Assembly: GCF_018531195.1 (NCBI RefSeq)
Contig: NZ_JAHDYS010000002.1
Coordinates: forward strand, 124,001 to 188,000
Origin: Pelotalea chapellei
GTDB lineage: Bacteria > Desulfobacterota > Desulfuromonadia > Geobacterales > Pseudopelobacteraceae
Direction of reading: 5' to 3'
DNA length: 64,000 nt
Part shown: in pieces, positions 19,254 through 27,668 of the stretch
Layout of the letters: the number at the start of each line of letters is the position of its first letter
Position numbering within the stretch: position 1 is the stretch's first letter
Made by a program: the position numbers and the translations under genes
Notes under the pieces: generated by a model
What the model was told of the DNA's origin: nothing
Databases searched by the model: none
What the model saw: only the letters and a program-made list of their open reading frames with translations

Positions 19254-20255
19254 TTATTTACCGAGCAGCGGACTCATTACCTGATAGGTCAGATAGGCCA
19301 TCAGCGCTGAAGCCGGGATAGTCAGGATCCAAGCAACAATGATACGTTTGGCAACGTTCCAGTTCACCGCATTCAAACGCTTGGAAAGACCCACTCCAAG
19401 AATCGTGGAGGTGATGACATGGGTTGTACTGGTAGGCATACCCATGGCCGAGGCGCCCAGGATGACACCTGCAGAAGCGGTCTCAACGCAAAAACCATGC
19501 ACCGGCTGGAGTTTTACGAAATCGCTGCCGACGGTCTTGATGATACGCCATCCCCCGGCTGCAGTACCAAGGGCCATGGCTGCAGCGCAAGCCACCATTA
19601 CCTCCCAGGGCACGACAAAAGTCTTCAGAAATCCGTAGCTGACCAATGCCAGGGTAATAACACCCATTGACTTCTGGGCATCAGCCGTTCCATGGGAAAA
19701 AGCCATAAAGGCCGCGGAAAGAACCTGCAGCCTGCGGAAGTTCTTGTTAAGCCCGCCAGGAGACTTGTTACCGAAGATTCTGTAGATTATCAGCATGAAG
19801 ATGAAGCCGACAATAGTCCCCAGGACAGGAGAGATCAGCAATGCCAGAACGATTTTTTTAAGTCCCGCCCATTTCAGGGCGCCTAAACCGGCGTGAGCAA
19901 ATACAGATCCCACGATGCCGCCTATAATTGCGTGCGAAGAAGATGAAGGGAGTCCGTAGTACCAGGTGATCAGATTCCAGACTATCGCTCCGACGATCCC
20001 GGCGAACACCACCATCTGAGTTACATTGGAACTATCGACAATGCCCTTGCCGATTGTGCCGGCAACCTTGGTGGAAATCATCGCGCCTGCAAAATTAAGC
20101 ACTGCTGCCATCACTATGGCAGCCTTCACCGATAGCGCCCTGGTTGAAACGCAGGTGGCGATGGCATTGGCGGTATCATGAAAACCATTGATATAGTCAA
20201 AGAGAAGCGCTGCCAGAATGACCAGACAGAGCATCACAAGAGCTGCATCAAGCAT
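19254..20255 (-). CDS. pit: Inorganic phosphate transporter (PiT family)
   Basis: 333 aa with about ten membrane helices. The PiT signature FDYINGFHDTANAIATCVSTRA is near the N-terminus, and its inverted counterpart MAFSHGTADAQKSMGVITLAL lies near residue 195. GLPSSSSHAIIGG and GMPTSTTHVITSTILG flank the transport core. It imports phosphate with protons, or metal-phosphate complexes. The start overlaps the end of the DUF47 gene by eight bases, the standard DUF47-pit operon. Confidence 0.93.
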   Translation of the reverse strand: MLDAALVMLCLVILAALLFDYINGFHDTANAIATCVSTRALSVKAAIVMAAVLNFAGAMISTKVAGTIGKGIVDSSNVTQMVVFAGIVGAIVWNLITWYYGLPSSSSHAIIGGIVGSVFAHAGLGALKWAGLKKIVLALLISPVLGTIVGFIFMLIIYRIFGNKSPGGLNKNFRRLQVLSAAFMAFSHGTADAQKSMGVITLALVSYGFLKTFVVPWEVMVACAAAMALGTAAGGWRIIKTVGSDFVKLQPVHGFCVETASAGVILGASAMGMPTSTTHVITSTILGVGLSKRLNAVNWNVAKRIIVAWILTIPASALMAYLTYQVMSPLLGK

Positions 20256-20868
20256 TTTTCACCACCACGCTTTCCAGAATATTGGCTGCGTCCTCACATT
20301 TGTCAGTGGCCCTTTCCAGGGTCTCGTAGATTTCTTTCCACTTGATCAGCTGGATCGGGTCTTTTTCCTCGTCAAACAGCCGGCTGATAGCTTCGCGTGA
20401 AACCCGGTCAGCTTCATTTTCAAGGGCGTTGATTTCCACGCATGCCGCGAAAATTTGCTCGTTGGACTTCTGGCCCAGCATGGCCACCGCTTTGTCGACA
20501 GCATAGCATGACTGCAGGATGATGAACCCCAGCGACTTGGCTTCGGGCGGAATGGATTCCACGTTGTACATGATGACCCGCGCCGCAGAGGCATCGATCA
20601 GATCGATGATGTCGTCCAGTTTGGATGCCAGCGCATAGATATCTTCACGATCAAGAGGCGTGACAAAAGTCTTGTTGAGCTTCTGGATGATCTCATGTGT
20701 AATTGAATCTCCCTTGTGCTCCACATCCTTGATCTTGCGCTGACTTTCGGAAGGATTATCAAAATTATCCAGCATTTCCTTGAGTAGTTTAGCGCCCTCG
20801 ATGATGTTGCCGGTCATCTGCTTAAACAGCAGAAAGAATTTTTCTTCTTTGGGAATAAGTCCAAACAT
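20248..20868 (-). CDS. DUF47 (PhoU-like) phosphate transport accessory protein
   Basis: 206-aa all-helical protein with the family start MFGLIPKEEKFFLLFKQM. Acidic EDIYALASKLDDIIDLID and ERATDKCEDAANILE segments match the metal-binding E/DxxxD helices of PhoU relatives. It is cytoplasmic and thought to modulate the PiT transporter encoded directly downstream. It is transcribed divergently from uppP across a 191-base intergenic space. Confidence 0.9.
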   Translation of the reverse strand: MFGLIPKEEKFFLLFKQMTGNIIEGAKLLKEMLDNFDNPSESQRKIKDVEHKGDSITHEIIQKLNKTFVTPLDREDIYALASKLDDIIDLIDASAARVIMYNVESIPPEAKSLGFIILQSCYAVDKAVAMLGQKSNEQIFAACVEINALENEADRVSREAISRLFDEEKDPIQLIKWKEIYETLERATDKCEDAANILESVVVKNA

Positions 20869-21059
20869 AGTACGCCCCCGTGCTGCAGTAGCAGCTGGAT
20901 ATAAGACTTGTAAAACCTGTTATTAATAGCATGATTTTTTCGGCCTGCCCATAGAAATGTCACCGGCCCGTCCGGTTTACCCAGCGAACAATCTACTGCG
21001 TATTGCCTTCGCCGGATTGATGCTGTATTCTGCCCCATCTCCATTAGAAAAGGAACATT

Positions 21060-21881
21060 ATGAATCTGCTACATGCCCTTGTCCTCGGCGCCCTGCAGGG
21101 CTTTACCGAAGTCCTTCCCATCAGCAGTTCCGCACATTTGATCCTTGTGCCCTGGCTGCTGAAATGGCCGGAGTCGGGGCTGACTTTTGATGTAGCCCTG
21201 CATCTCGGTACATTCATCGCCCTGACCCTGTATTTTCGCAAAGACATCATGGAGATGATATCCTCGTTTTTTGATGCCTTGTCCAGCCGCTCACTGGATA
21301 CGCCGGCCAAACGTCTTCCTTTCCTGATAATAGCAGCCACTGTACCTGCTGCAGTAGTAGGCAAGCTGTTCGAACACAAGGTAGAAGAGATCTTTCGATC
21401 TAATCCATTGCTGATTGCCATCTTCCTGATCGTTTTCGGTATCATTCTCGGCATTACCGATATAGCCGGTCGCAAAGTGCGGGGCTTGGAGGAAATAGGC
21501 ACAAAAAGCGCTCTTACAATAGGTCTGCTGCAATGTCTGGCACTGCTTCCCGGCGTTTCCCGTTCAGGAATCACCATTACAGCTGGACTTGCACTCGGCT
21601 TTACTCGGGAAAGTGCGGCTCGTTTCTCGTTCCTGCTATCCCTGCCAATCGTCATCGGAGCTGCACTGCTCAAAACTATCCACCTGGCCAAACACGGCAT
21701 ACCTGCCGGGGAATTCCTGCCGATGATGGCAGGAATTGTCGCCTCGGCCATAACCGGGTACATCAGTGTCGCCTTTCTGTTGAAATTCGTGCAGAAGCGC
21801 AGCATTTCGCCATTCGTGTGGTACCGTGTCATTGCCGGAGGAATTGTAATTTCTGCCCTCTTGCAAGGGTTTAAAGGATAA
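21060..21881 (+). CDS. uppP: Undecaprenyl-diphosphatase
   Basis: 273-aa polytopic membrane protein. It has the two active-site signatures of the BacA/UppP family: the GALQGFTEVLPISSSAHLIL stretch at residues 12-31 and LPGVSRSGITITAGL near residue 170. It dephosphorylates undecaprenyl diphosphate so that the lipid carrier can be reused for peptidoglycan and glycan export. AAAAGGAAC precedes the ATG. radC follows after 27 bases on the same strand. Confidence 0.95.
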   Translation: MNLLHALVLGALQGFTEVLPISSSAHLILVPWLLKWPESGLTFDVALHLGTFIALTLYFRKDIMEMISSFFDALSSRSLDTPAKRLPFLIIAATVPAAVVGKLFEHKVEEIFRSNPLLIAIFLIVFGIILGITDIAGRKVRGLEEIGTKSALTIGLLQCLALLPGVSRSGITITAGLALGFTRESAARFSFLLSLPIVIGAALLKTIHLAKHGIPAGEFLPMMAGIVASAITGYISVAFLLKFVQKRSISPFVWYRVIAGGIVISALLQGFKG

Positions 21882-21908
21882 GGGCAGGCAGGGAATTCAG
21901 GAGGGCAT

Positions 21909-22598
21909 ATGGGGGGTGGCATCAGCGAATGGCCGGAGGATGAGAGACCACGGGAAAAGATGGCCAAGATGGGCGCCGTCAACCTGACCAATGCCGAACT
22001 TCTGGCACTAATCATTCGCACCGGCGACACCGCCAGCAGGAAAAGCGCCATCGACCTGGGCCGGGATGTCATCAGCCATTTCGGTGATAATCTGCGTGAA
22101 CTGGGTAGCGCTACAATTTCCGAGATTACCGCCATTAAAGGCATGGGTCCCGCAAAAGCTACCGGCATCAAGGCAGCTTTTGCCCTGGCAAGTCGTTTTC
22201 AGGCCCGCAAACTGGAAAACCTGGATCGTTTTACCTCACCCCGCCAGGTATTCGACTATTTCCACCACGAGTTCCGTGACAGCCGCAAAGAGTATTTTCT
22301 GGTACTGCTGCTGGACGGCAAAAACCGCATCATTCGCCGCGTGCAAATATCCGAAGGTTCCCTCAATCAGAGTATCGTGCACCCCAGGGAAGTCTTCAGC
22401 CCCGCCGTGAAGGAATCGGCTGCTGCTGTAATTTTGATCCACAACCACCCCACCGGTGATCCTGCCCCCAGCCAGGAAGATATCTCCGTCACCCGCCGAC
22501 TTAAGGAAGCAGGGGAGATCATGGGTATCCGGGTTTTGGATCACATAATCATCGGCGAAGATGAATTCATGAGCTTCGTGGAGAAGGGCTTGCTGTAG
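21909..22598 (+). CDS. radC: RadC family JAB/MPN-domain protein
   Basis: 229 aa. A helix-hairpin-helix region (ITAIKGMGPAKATGIKAAF) occupies residues 70-100. A JAMM metalloprotease-like domain follows, with HNHPTGDPAPSQED giving the H-x-H...D zinc ligands. The N-terminus ISEWPEDERPREKMAKMG is the usual start for RadC. The cellular role of the family is unsettled despite its name. The start has GGAGGGC upstream. It is probably co-transcribed with uppP. Confidence 0.92.
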   Translation: MGGGISEWPEDERPREKMAKMGAVNLTNAELLALIIRTGDTASRKSAIDLGRDVISHFGDNLRELGSATISEITAIKGMGPAKATGIKAAFALASRFQARKLENLDRFTSPRQVFDYFHHEFRDSRKEYFLVLLLDGKNRIIRRVQISEGSLNQSIVHPREVFSPAVKESAAAVILIHNHPTGDPAPSQEDISVTRRLKEAGEIMGIRVLDHIIIGEDEFMSFVEKGLL

Positions 22599-22640
22599 CA
22601 ACAAAATAGGGGAGACACATGACCCGTGTTGCCTGAAACG

Positions 22641-22667
22641 ACAAAGGCTCCCTTGAGGAGCCTTTGT
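22641..22667. terminator. Stem-loop between radC and hemG
   Basis: ACAAAGGCTCC and GGAGCCTTTGT pair over 11 bases around a 5-base loop between convergent genes. The T-run is poor on both strands, so termination is likely but not strong. Confidence 0.6.
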
Positions 22668-22685
22668 ACGTGGTGATGTCGAAAA

Positions 22686-24092
22686 TCAGCACAGCGCCAG
22701 TGCCTCATCCGAGGCCCGCTGGGCCGCAGCCACGCAATCGTTCAGGCCTATGCCGCGGTAGGAGTTGCCGGTAAGAATCAGCCCCGAATGTGGCTGCAAG
22801 AGTTCATCCAGTGCCGCAAGTCTCTTCCCGTGACCGACAGTATACTGGGGAATGGCCTGCTGGTGCCGGAAGATGCGTACAAAAGAAGGTGTGGCCTCGA
22901 TTCCCATGACGGTACGCAGATCCTGCCTTACCCGTGCAAGTACCTCGTCATCACTCAACTTGATATATTCCGGAAAACAGGCTCCACCCATCATGCTGCG
23001 CAGCAATACAGTTCCCTGGGGTGCACGATTTTCAAACATGCTTGAATCCCACAGGGTACCAAGAGTGCTGAGACCCTCTTTTTTTGGAATCAGATAGCCG
23101 AAGCCATCCAGCGGATGAGCGATACTTTCACATTCATAGCCGCAGCAGATAACCGTCATGCTGGCATAGCGAATCTGGTTCAAAACAGAGGTGACGGCAG
23201 GGTCAAACTCCTCCAGCATGGATGCTGCTGCAAAGGCGGGGGCAGCCACGATGACGAGATCAGCTTCATGAATGCTGCCGTCCTGACCGGTCAGGCGATA
23301 GCGGCTGCTGCTCCCCTTTTCCACCCGCACTACCGGGCTGCCCGAGCGGACAACATCTCCCAGGGACTCAGCCAGAGCATCGGAAAGGTACTGGATTCCT
23401 TCCCGGAAGGAGGTAAGAACCCCGCCGGGACCGGCGGCACTGGAAACAACCTTGCCTTGGGCAACATCCTGTTTTTTCTTCTTGGCCAGCATGACCATCG
23501 CTTTCACTAACCCGCCGTATTCCCGCTCCAGTTCGGCAATGCGTGGAAAACAGGAAATCAGCGACATGGTTTCCGGATCGCCGGCAAAGATTCCGGATAC
23601 CATTGGCGCAATCAATTTGTCCAGAGCTTCCTGGCCCAGGCGGCGGCGGCCGAAAGCAGCAAGTGATTCATCCTCGCCCCGGGGTGCCGAGGCAACAAAG
23701 GGAGTTGGTTCCAAAGCCAGGCGCAGCTTGCCCGGCCAGGATATCAGACGACTCTTGAGGAAAGATGGACCGTTTTCCGGCAGACGATGCAGCTCTCCGC
23801 CGGAAAAGATGAAACGTTTACGGGCGTTGTCATTGCTGCGGTGCAGGTTTTGTTCGACACCAATTGCTCTGCAGAGATCAAGGGTCTGGGGTTTACTGTC
23901 CAGAAATCCATTGGGGCCCCACTCGCAGAGATACCCATCCGCTTTAATACTGCGGATTTTACCACCGGTACAGGTCTCCTTTTCCAGAAGCGTCAGATCC
24001 AGATCTTTTCCTGCTTTAAGCGCCTTATCCCTCAGTAACCAGGCAGTCGACAATCCGGAGATGCCGCCACCAATGACAATGACTTTTTTCAT
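22686..24092 (-). CDS. hemG: Protoporphyrinogen oxidase (HemY/HemG flavoprotein type)
   Basis: 468 aa. The N-terminal dinucleotide fold KKVIVIGGGISGLSTAWLL binds FAD. GGKIRSIKADGYLCEWGPNGF is the conserved second motif, and a C-terminal LTGNSYRGIGLNDCVAAAQ segment completes the FAD site. It oxidises protoporphyrinogen IX to protoporphyrin IX late in haem synthesis. The start is ATG 24092, with AAGGAA upstream; the longer frame to 24185 lacks support. It stands alone, convergent with radC. Haem demand is expected in a cytochrome-rich organism. A coproporphyrinogen oxidase role within the same family cannot be excluded. Confidence 0.9.
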   Translation of the reverse strand: MKKVIVIGGGISGLSTAWLLRDKALKAGKDLDLTLLEKETCTGGKIRSIKADGYLCEWGPNGFLDSKPQTLDLCRAIGVEQNLHRSNDNARKRFIFSGGELHRLPENGPSFLKSRLISWPGKLRLALEPTPFVASAPRGEDESLAAFGRRRLGQEALDKLIAPMVSGIFAGDPETMSLISCFPRIAELEREYGGLVKAMVMLAKKKKQDVAQGKVVSSAAGPGGVLTSFREGIQYLSDALAESLGDVVRSGSPVVRVEKGSSSRYRLTGQDGSIHEADLVIVAAPAFAAASMLEEFDPAVTSVLNQIRYASMTVICCGYECESIAHPLDGFGYLIPKKEGLSTLGTLWDSSMFENRAPQGTVLLRSMMGGACFPEYIKLSDDEVLARVRQDLRTVMGIEATPSFVRIFRHQQAIPQYTVGHGKRLAALDELLQPHSGLILTGNSYRGIGLNDCVAAAQRASDEALALC

Positions 24093-24236
24093 GGGGATTC
24101 CTTTTTTCCTTAATGGTCTGGAAAAGATACTACGTCCGCCGCAATTGGCTGTCAAGGCATCCCCTTTCATTGACAGCCAGTGCAAGGCGCTTTACATTAG
24201 CTGTAACAACAGATTTAATTTTAAGAGGACACCAAC

Positions 24237-25139
24237 ATGGCGCAAACTGATTATTACAAAGCACTCGGGCTTGATAAGAAAGCCACTCCCGAGGAGATAA
24301 AAAAGGCCTTTCGTAAACTGGCAGTCAAATATCACCCCGACCGAAATCCTGGAGACAAATCTGCAGAAGACAAGTTCAAAGAGATTAATGAGGCCTATGC
24401 CGTTCTTTCGGATCCCAAAAAGAAAGAACAATATGACACCTTCGGCTCCAACGGGTTCCACCAGCAATACAGCCAGGAGGATATCTTCCGAGGTTTTGAT
24501 TTCGGCGGAACCTTCAAGGATATGGGCATGGGCGGCAATGAAGACATCTTCTCACGTCTGTTCGGCGGTGCTTTCGGACGGGGTGGAGGGATGGGGGGAG
24601 GTTACCGGCAGGGTTTACAGAGGGGCAGCGACCTGGAAATGGAAACCGACATCAGCTTTCGGGATGCCATTAATGGTGCGGAAAAGATTATCGCCTTCCG
24701 GCGCAACGGCAAGCGCGAGGAACTCAAGGTCAAGGTACCGGCGGGAGTCGACAACGGCAGCAAGATCCGGATCAGCGGCAAGGGGGGACAAGGGGAGGGG
24801 GGCGGTCCTGCCGGCGACCTTTTCCTGATCATAAGAGTACTGCCTGACCCGGTCTTCACACGCGACGGCAGTGATCTTTTCGTGGAGCGACAGATCCCTT
24901 TCAGTGCCGCATGTCTCGGCACGTCCCTGGACATTCCGACACTGGAAGGTGACAAGCGCATCAAAATCGCTTCCGGAATTCAGCCCGGGACAAAAATCCG
25001 TCTAAAGGGATTCGGAGTCAAGCCGCTGGGCTCAAACGCCAAAGGCGATCTCTTTGTAAAAGTAACCGTGCATGTGCCGGAAACGCTTAACGGAGATCAG
25101 AAAAAACTAGTAGAAGAACTGGCTCGAAAGGGGCTGTAA
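24237..25139 (+). CDS. CbpA/DnaJ-type cochaperone without zinc finger
   Basis: 300 aa. The J domain at residues 1-70 has the HPD tripeptide in [13 protein letters not shown] Gly/Phe-rich linker follows (residues 75-125), then the two DnaJ C-terminal beta domains ([35 protein letters not shown]). The cysteine-rich CxxCxGxG zinc repeats are absent, which separates it from DnaJ proper and matches CbpA. It should stimulate DnaK. AAGAGGAC precedes the ATG. Confidence 0.92.
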   Translation: MAQTDYYKALGLDKKATPEEIKKAFRKLAVKYHPDRNPGDKSAEDKFKEINEAYAVLSDPKKKEQYDTFGSNGFHQQYSQEDIFRGFDFGGTFKDMGMGGNEDIFSRLFGGAFGRGGGMGGGYRQGLQRGSDLEMETDISFRDAINGAEKIIAFRRNGKREELKVKVPAGVDNGSKIRISGKGGQGEGGGPAGDLFLIIRVLPDPVFTRDGSDLFVERQIPFSAACLGTSLDIPTLEGDKRIKIASGIQPGTKIRLKGFGVKPLGSNAKGDLFVKVTVHVPETLNGDQKKLVEELARKGL

Positions 25140-25160
25140 CCGGTAGTTGTCAGCACAAAC

Positions 25161-25200
25161 AAAAAGGCCTCCGCGGATGTAATCTGCGGAGGCCTTTTCA
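25161..25200. terminator. Bidirectional Rho-independent terminator
   Basis: AAAAGGCCTCCGC and GCGGAGGCCTTTT form a long GC-rich stem flanked by A-run and T-run between the convergent cochaperone and ispF genes. Confidence 0.92.
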
Positions 25201-25220
25201 ATTTTTCAACTCTTGATTGA

Positions 25221-25697
25221 TCAGTCTTTCAACCTCATCAACACAACGGCATGGGCTGAAATTCCCTCGCCGGTGCCGGTAAAACCGAGCCCTTCCTCGG
25301 TGGTGGCCTTGACATTGACCTGTCCGACCACCGCATTCAGCACCCGGGCAATGTTCTCTCGCATCTGCTGGATATGGGGCGCCATCTTTGGACGCTGGGC
25401 AATAATGGTCGCATCGACATTTCCAAGACAATAGCCCCGGCTGTCCGCCACCCCCATCACATGAGCCAGCAGCTTCATACTGTCAGCCCCCTTGAAGGCT
25501 GGATCGGTATCGGGGAAATGCTTGCCGATATCACCTTCACCAATGGCTCCCAGAATGGCATCGGCAATGGCATGCAACAACACATCGGCATCCGAATGCC
25601 CCAGAAGCCCTTTTTCCCAGGGAATTTCCACGCCCCCCATGATCAGCTTTCTCCCCTCCACCAGACGGTGGACGTCGTACCCGTGTCCTATGCGCAT
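25221..25697 (-). CDS. ispF: 2-C-methyl-D-erythritol 2,4-cyclodiphosphate synthase
   Basis: 158 aa. [20 protein letters not shown] gives the metal ligands Asp8 and His10. [18 protein letters not shown] is the conserved family signature, and [16 protein letters not shown] is the C-terminal substrate loop. It forms the cyclic diphosphate of the non-mevalonate isoprenoid pathway. The ATG has AAGGAAGGGA upstream. ispD is not adjacent in this window. Confidence 0.96.
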   Translation of the reverse strand: MRIGHGYDVHRLVEGRKLIMGGVEIPWEKGLLGHSDADVLLHAIADAILGAIGEGDIGKHFPDTDPAFKGADSMKLLAHVMGVADSRGYCLGNVDATIIAQRPKMAPHIQQMRENIARVLNAVVGQVNVKATTEEGLGFTGTGEGISAHAVVLMRLKD

Positions 25698-25824
25698 AGT
25701 TCCCTTCCTTTAGGTAAAATAAGATTGAATCCTTGAATACACACCACGCTCTTGTCCAGCGTTGGTGTCATAATATGCTGATAAACCGGCTCACACTTTG
25801 CGTCGATGTGTCTTCGGCATATGA

Positions 25825-26247
25825 TCATGCCGGCGTCATCAACCGATCACAGATATGAGTTTTAAATTGTGTCACGGAAAGAATTGTCGTGGTGAGAAGT
25901 CGCTGTGCCTGACTGAAATCCCGGTCGCCGGTAATAAAGAAATCAGCGCCGCTATCAATGGCACAGGAAAGGAATTTGGCATCCTTCTGATCGCGGGGAA
26001 AGTCGATTGTCAAGCCAGTGTGACACGTTACGGTAAAACGCTCCAATAACTCAAACCATTGAGCAAGCATTTCTGGCGGCAACGCAAACTTGGGGCGGGA
26101 AAGCACCTCGCGATATTCGGCCATGATTTCGGGCGAAACGACCCATTCCATATCATCGTTGCCGGCAACGAACAAGATAACTGCCTCCGGGATTCGATTC
26201 CTTAAAATGGCTGATACCAGTACATTGGTACCGATGACGACCTTCAT
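25825..26247 (-). CDS. PIN-domain toxin with altered first catalytic residue
   Basis: 140-aa PIN-like protein of the type paired with short antitoxins. The usual N-terminal strand VxLDTNVLVSAL appears here as VVIGTNVLVSAIL. The first metal-binding Asp is Gly6, from a GGT codon at 26230-26232 where GAT would be expected. The other acidic positions are present: Glu in PEIMAEYREVL, and Asp in KDAKFL and in GADFFITGDRDF. Family members are ribonucleases. Losing the first Asp would probably cripple cleavage. It overlaps the upstream antitoxin gene by four bases (ATGA). Confidence 0.82.
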   Translation of the reverse strand: MKVVIGTNVLVSAILRNRIPEAVILFVAGNDDMEWVVSPEIMAEYREVLSRPKFALPPEMLAQWFELLERFTVTCHTGLTIDFPRDQKDAKFLSCAIDSGADFFITGDRDFSQAQRLLTTTILSVTQFKTHICDRLMTPA

Positions 26248-26483
26248 CGGCCTGCCCGATAGGCTTCGATCTCTTCGGCAATCATTTCGTCACTGATCGC
26301 CTGGACGTGCTGCAATGCTTGCGTGGTCTTAAACAATGCCCGCAACTCGTCAAGCCTTGTTGCCTTATCATTGTCCTCGGCAATCAGCACCACTTCAACA
26401 CGCTGCCCTTTCCGAAACGGCAGATTAGTCAATTCCAGCCTGGCAGGATCGGTGATAGTTATGTATTGTTTGTGAGCGAGCAT
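26244..26483 (-). CDS. Antitoxin paired with the PIN protein
   Basis: 79 aa. A short beta-rich N-terminus (QYITITDPARLELTNLPFRKGQ) resembles AbrB/MazE-type antitoxin starts. A charged helical C-terminus follows (DELRALFKTTQALQHV), likely the toxin-binding tail. AAGGGGG precedes the ATG. The toxin gene starts inside its last codons. It probably binds its own promoter, but no clear operator is seen in the short upstream space. Confidence 0.75.
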   Translation of the reverse strand: MLAHKQYITITDPARLELTNLPFRKGQRVEVVLIAEDNDKATRLDELRALFKTTQALQHVQAISDEMIAEEIEAYRAGR

Positions 26484-26587
26484 GACAGGCCCCCTTTATC
26501 CCTTTGTTGCCGCAATGTTACCACGTTATGAGCGCAGCTTATCTAAAAATTCTTACCGATTGCGACATGTACGCCCCTCCAGTACAC

Positions 26588-26621
26588 AAAAGCCCCGATG
26601 CAGTCAGCATCGGGGCCTTTC
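26588..26621. terminator. Rho-independent terminator at the end of gpsA
   Basis: AAAGCCCCGATGC and GCATCGGGGCCTTT form a strong stem with loop AGTCA. On the minus strand the right arm is followed by TTTT. It lies just past the gpsA stop. Confidence 0.85.
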
Positions 26622-26651
26622 AGAACTATTCATAGTCACTAAGATCGAAGA

Positions 26652-27668
26652 CTACCCCTCTGCTTTCAAATCCCGCGCCATTAGTTCCGTGACTGCTTCC
26701 CGGGCCGGCTTATCCTCGTGAAGGATCTGAAAAGCCTTTTCCACAATCGGCATCTCAACCCCCAGGCTGCGGGAAAGTTGATAGACTGATTCAGCTGTTT
26801 TGACCCCTTCGGCCACCATATGCATCTCGGCAAGAATTTCCGCAAGACGCATCCCCTGACCCAGCTTGAAACCAACCGTGCGATTGCGAGACAGATCACC
26901 TGTGCAGGTCAGCACCAGGTCGCCCATGCCTGCCAGACCGGCAAATGTGCCTGGCTGGGCACCCATGGCCACTCCAAGACGATTCATTTCTGCAAGACCA
27001 CGGGTTATCAGGGCGGCACGCGCATTATGACCGAAGCCGAGACCGTCGCAGATACCGGCAGCAATGGCGATGACATTCTTGACAGCTCCACCCAGTTCTA
27101 CGCCAGTGACATCGTTATTGGTGTATGCCCTGAAGGTAGGATTACTGAAAGCGCTCTGCACCCGCTGGGCGCACTTTTCATTGCGGGAGGCAGCCACGAT
27201 CAGCGACGGCAGACCGGCGGCCACTTCGCGGGCAAAGGTAGGACCGGAGAGGGCTACGTAGCGGTTGAGACTCTCTTCACCCAGCATTTCAGCGCAGATC
27301 CTGGAAACGGGGAGCAGAGTTTTCAGCTCAATTCCCTTTGATGCATTGACAATTACCGTATCATGACCAATCAGTTCAGCAGCTTGGGAGAGAACAGTAC
27401 GCATGACCTGCACTGGTGTGACCAGCAGGATCATGGTGCGATCGGCAAGTGCTTCGGAAAGATTGCTGGTACATTGCAGCGCCGGATGCAGGTTAAACCC
27501 GGGAAGATAAAGCGTGTTGATCCGATTTGCTGCCATTTCCGCGGCAAGATCCTGCTCAAATATCCATAATGTTGTGTCGCGGCCATTGCGAGCCAGCACA
27601 TCGGCCAATGCCGTGCCCCAGCTGCCCCCGCCAATTACGGCGATACGCTCACCATTACTCTTCATCAA
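26652..27668 (-). CDS. gpsA: NAD(P)-dependent glycerol-3-phosphate dehydrogenase
   Basis: 338 aa. The N-terminal Rossmann fold IAVIGGGSWGTALADVLARNG binds NAD(P)H. ALSGPTFAREVAAGLPSLIV holds the substrate loop, and GVELGGAVKNVIAIAAGICDGL carries the catalytic Lys. A helical C-terminal domain follows (GLAGMGDLVLTCTGDLSRNR). It makes sn-glycerol 3-phosphate for phospholipids. It overlaps the end of the HEAT-repeat gene by 14 bases, in the gyrA-HEAT-gpsA order seen in Geobacter. Confidence 0.96.
   Translation of the reverse strand: MMKSNGERIAVIGGGSWGTALADVLARNGRDTTLWIFEQDLAAEMAANRINTLYLPGFNLHPALQCTSNLSEALADRTMILLVTPVQVMRTVLSQAAELIGHDTVIVNASKGIELKTLLPVSRICAEMLGEESLNRYVALSGPTFAREVAAGLPSLIVAASRNEKCAQRVQSAFSNPTFRAYTNNDVTGVELGGAVKNVIAIAAGICDGLGFGHNARAALITRGLAEMNRLGVAMGAQPGTFAGLAGMGDLVLTCTGDLSRNRTVGFKLGQGMRLAEILAEMHMVAEGVKTAESVYQLSRSLGVEMPIVEKAFQILHEDKPAREAVTELMARDLKAEG

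Noticed and set aside
21044-22171. 375-aa frame opposite uppP and radC
   Set aside because: It spans two well-supported genes on the other strand and has no recognisable domain.
25741-25768. Hairpin upstream of ispF as an RNA element
   Set aside because: Bulged ACACCACGCT/AGCGTTGGTGT stem without T-run or known motif; too weak to call.
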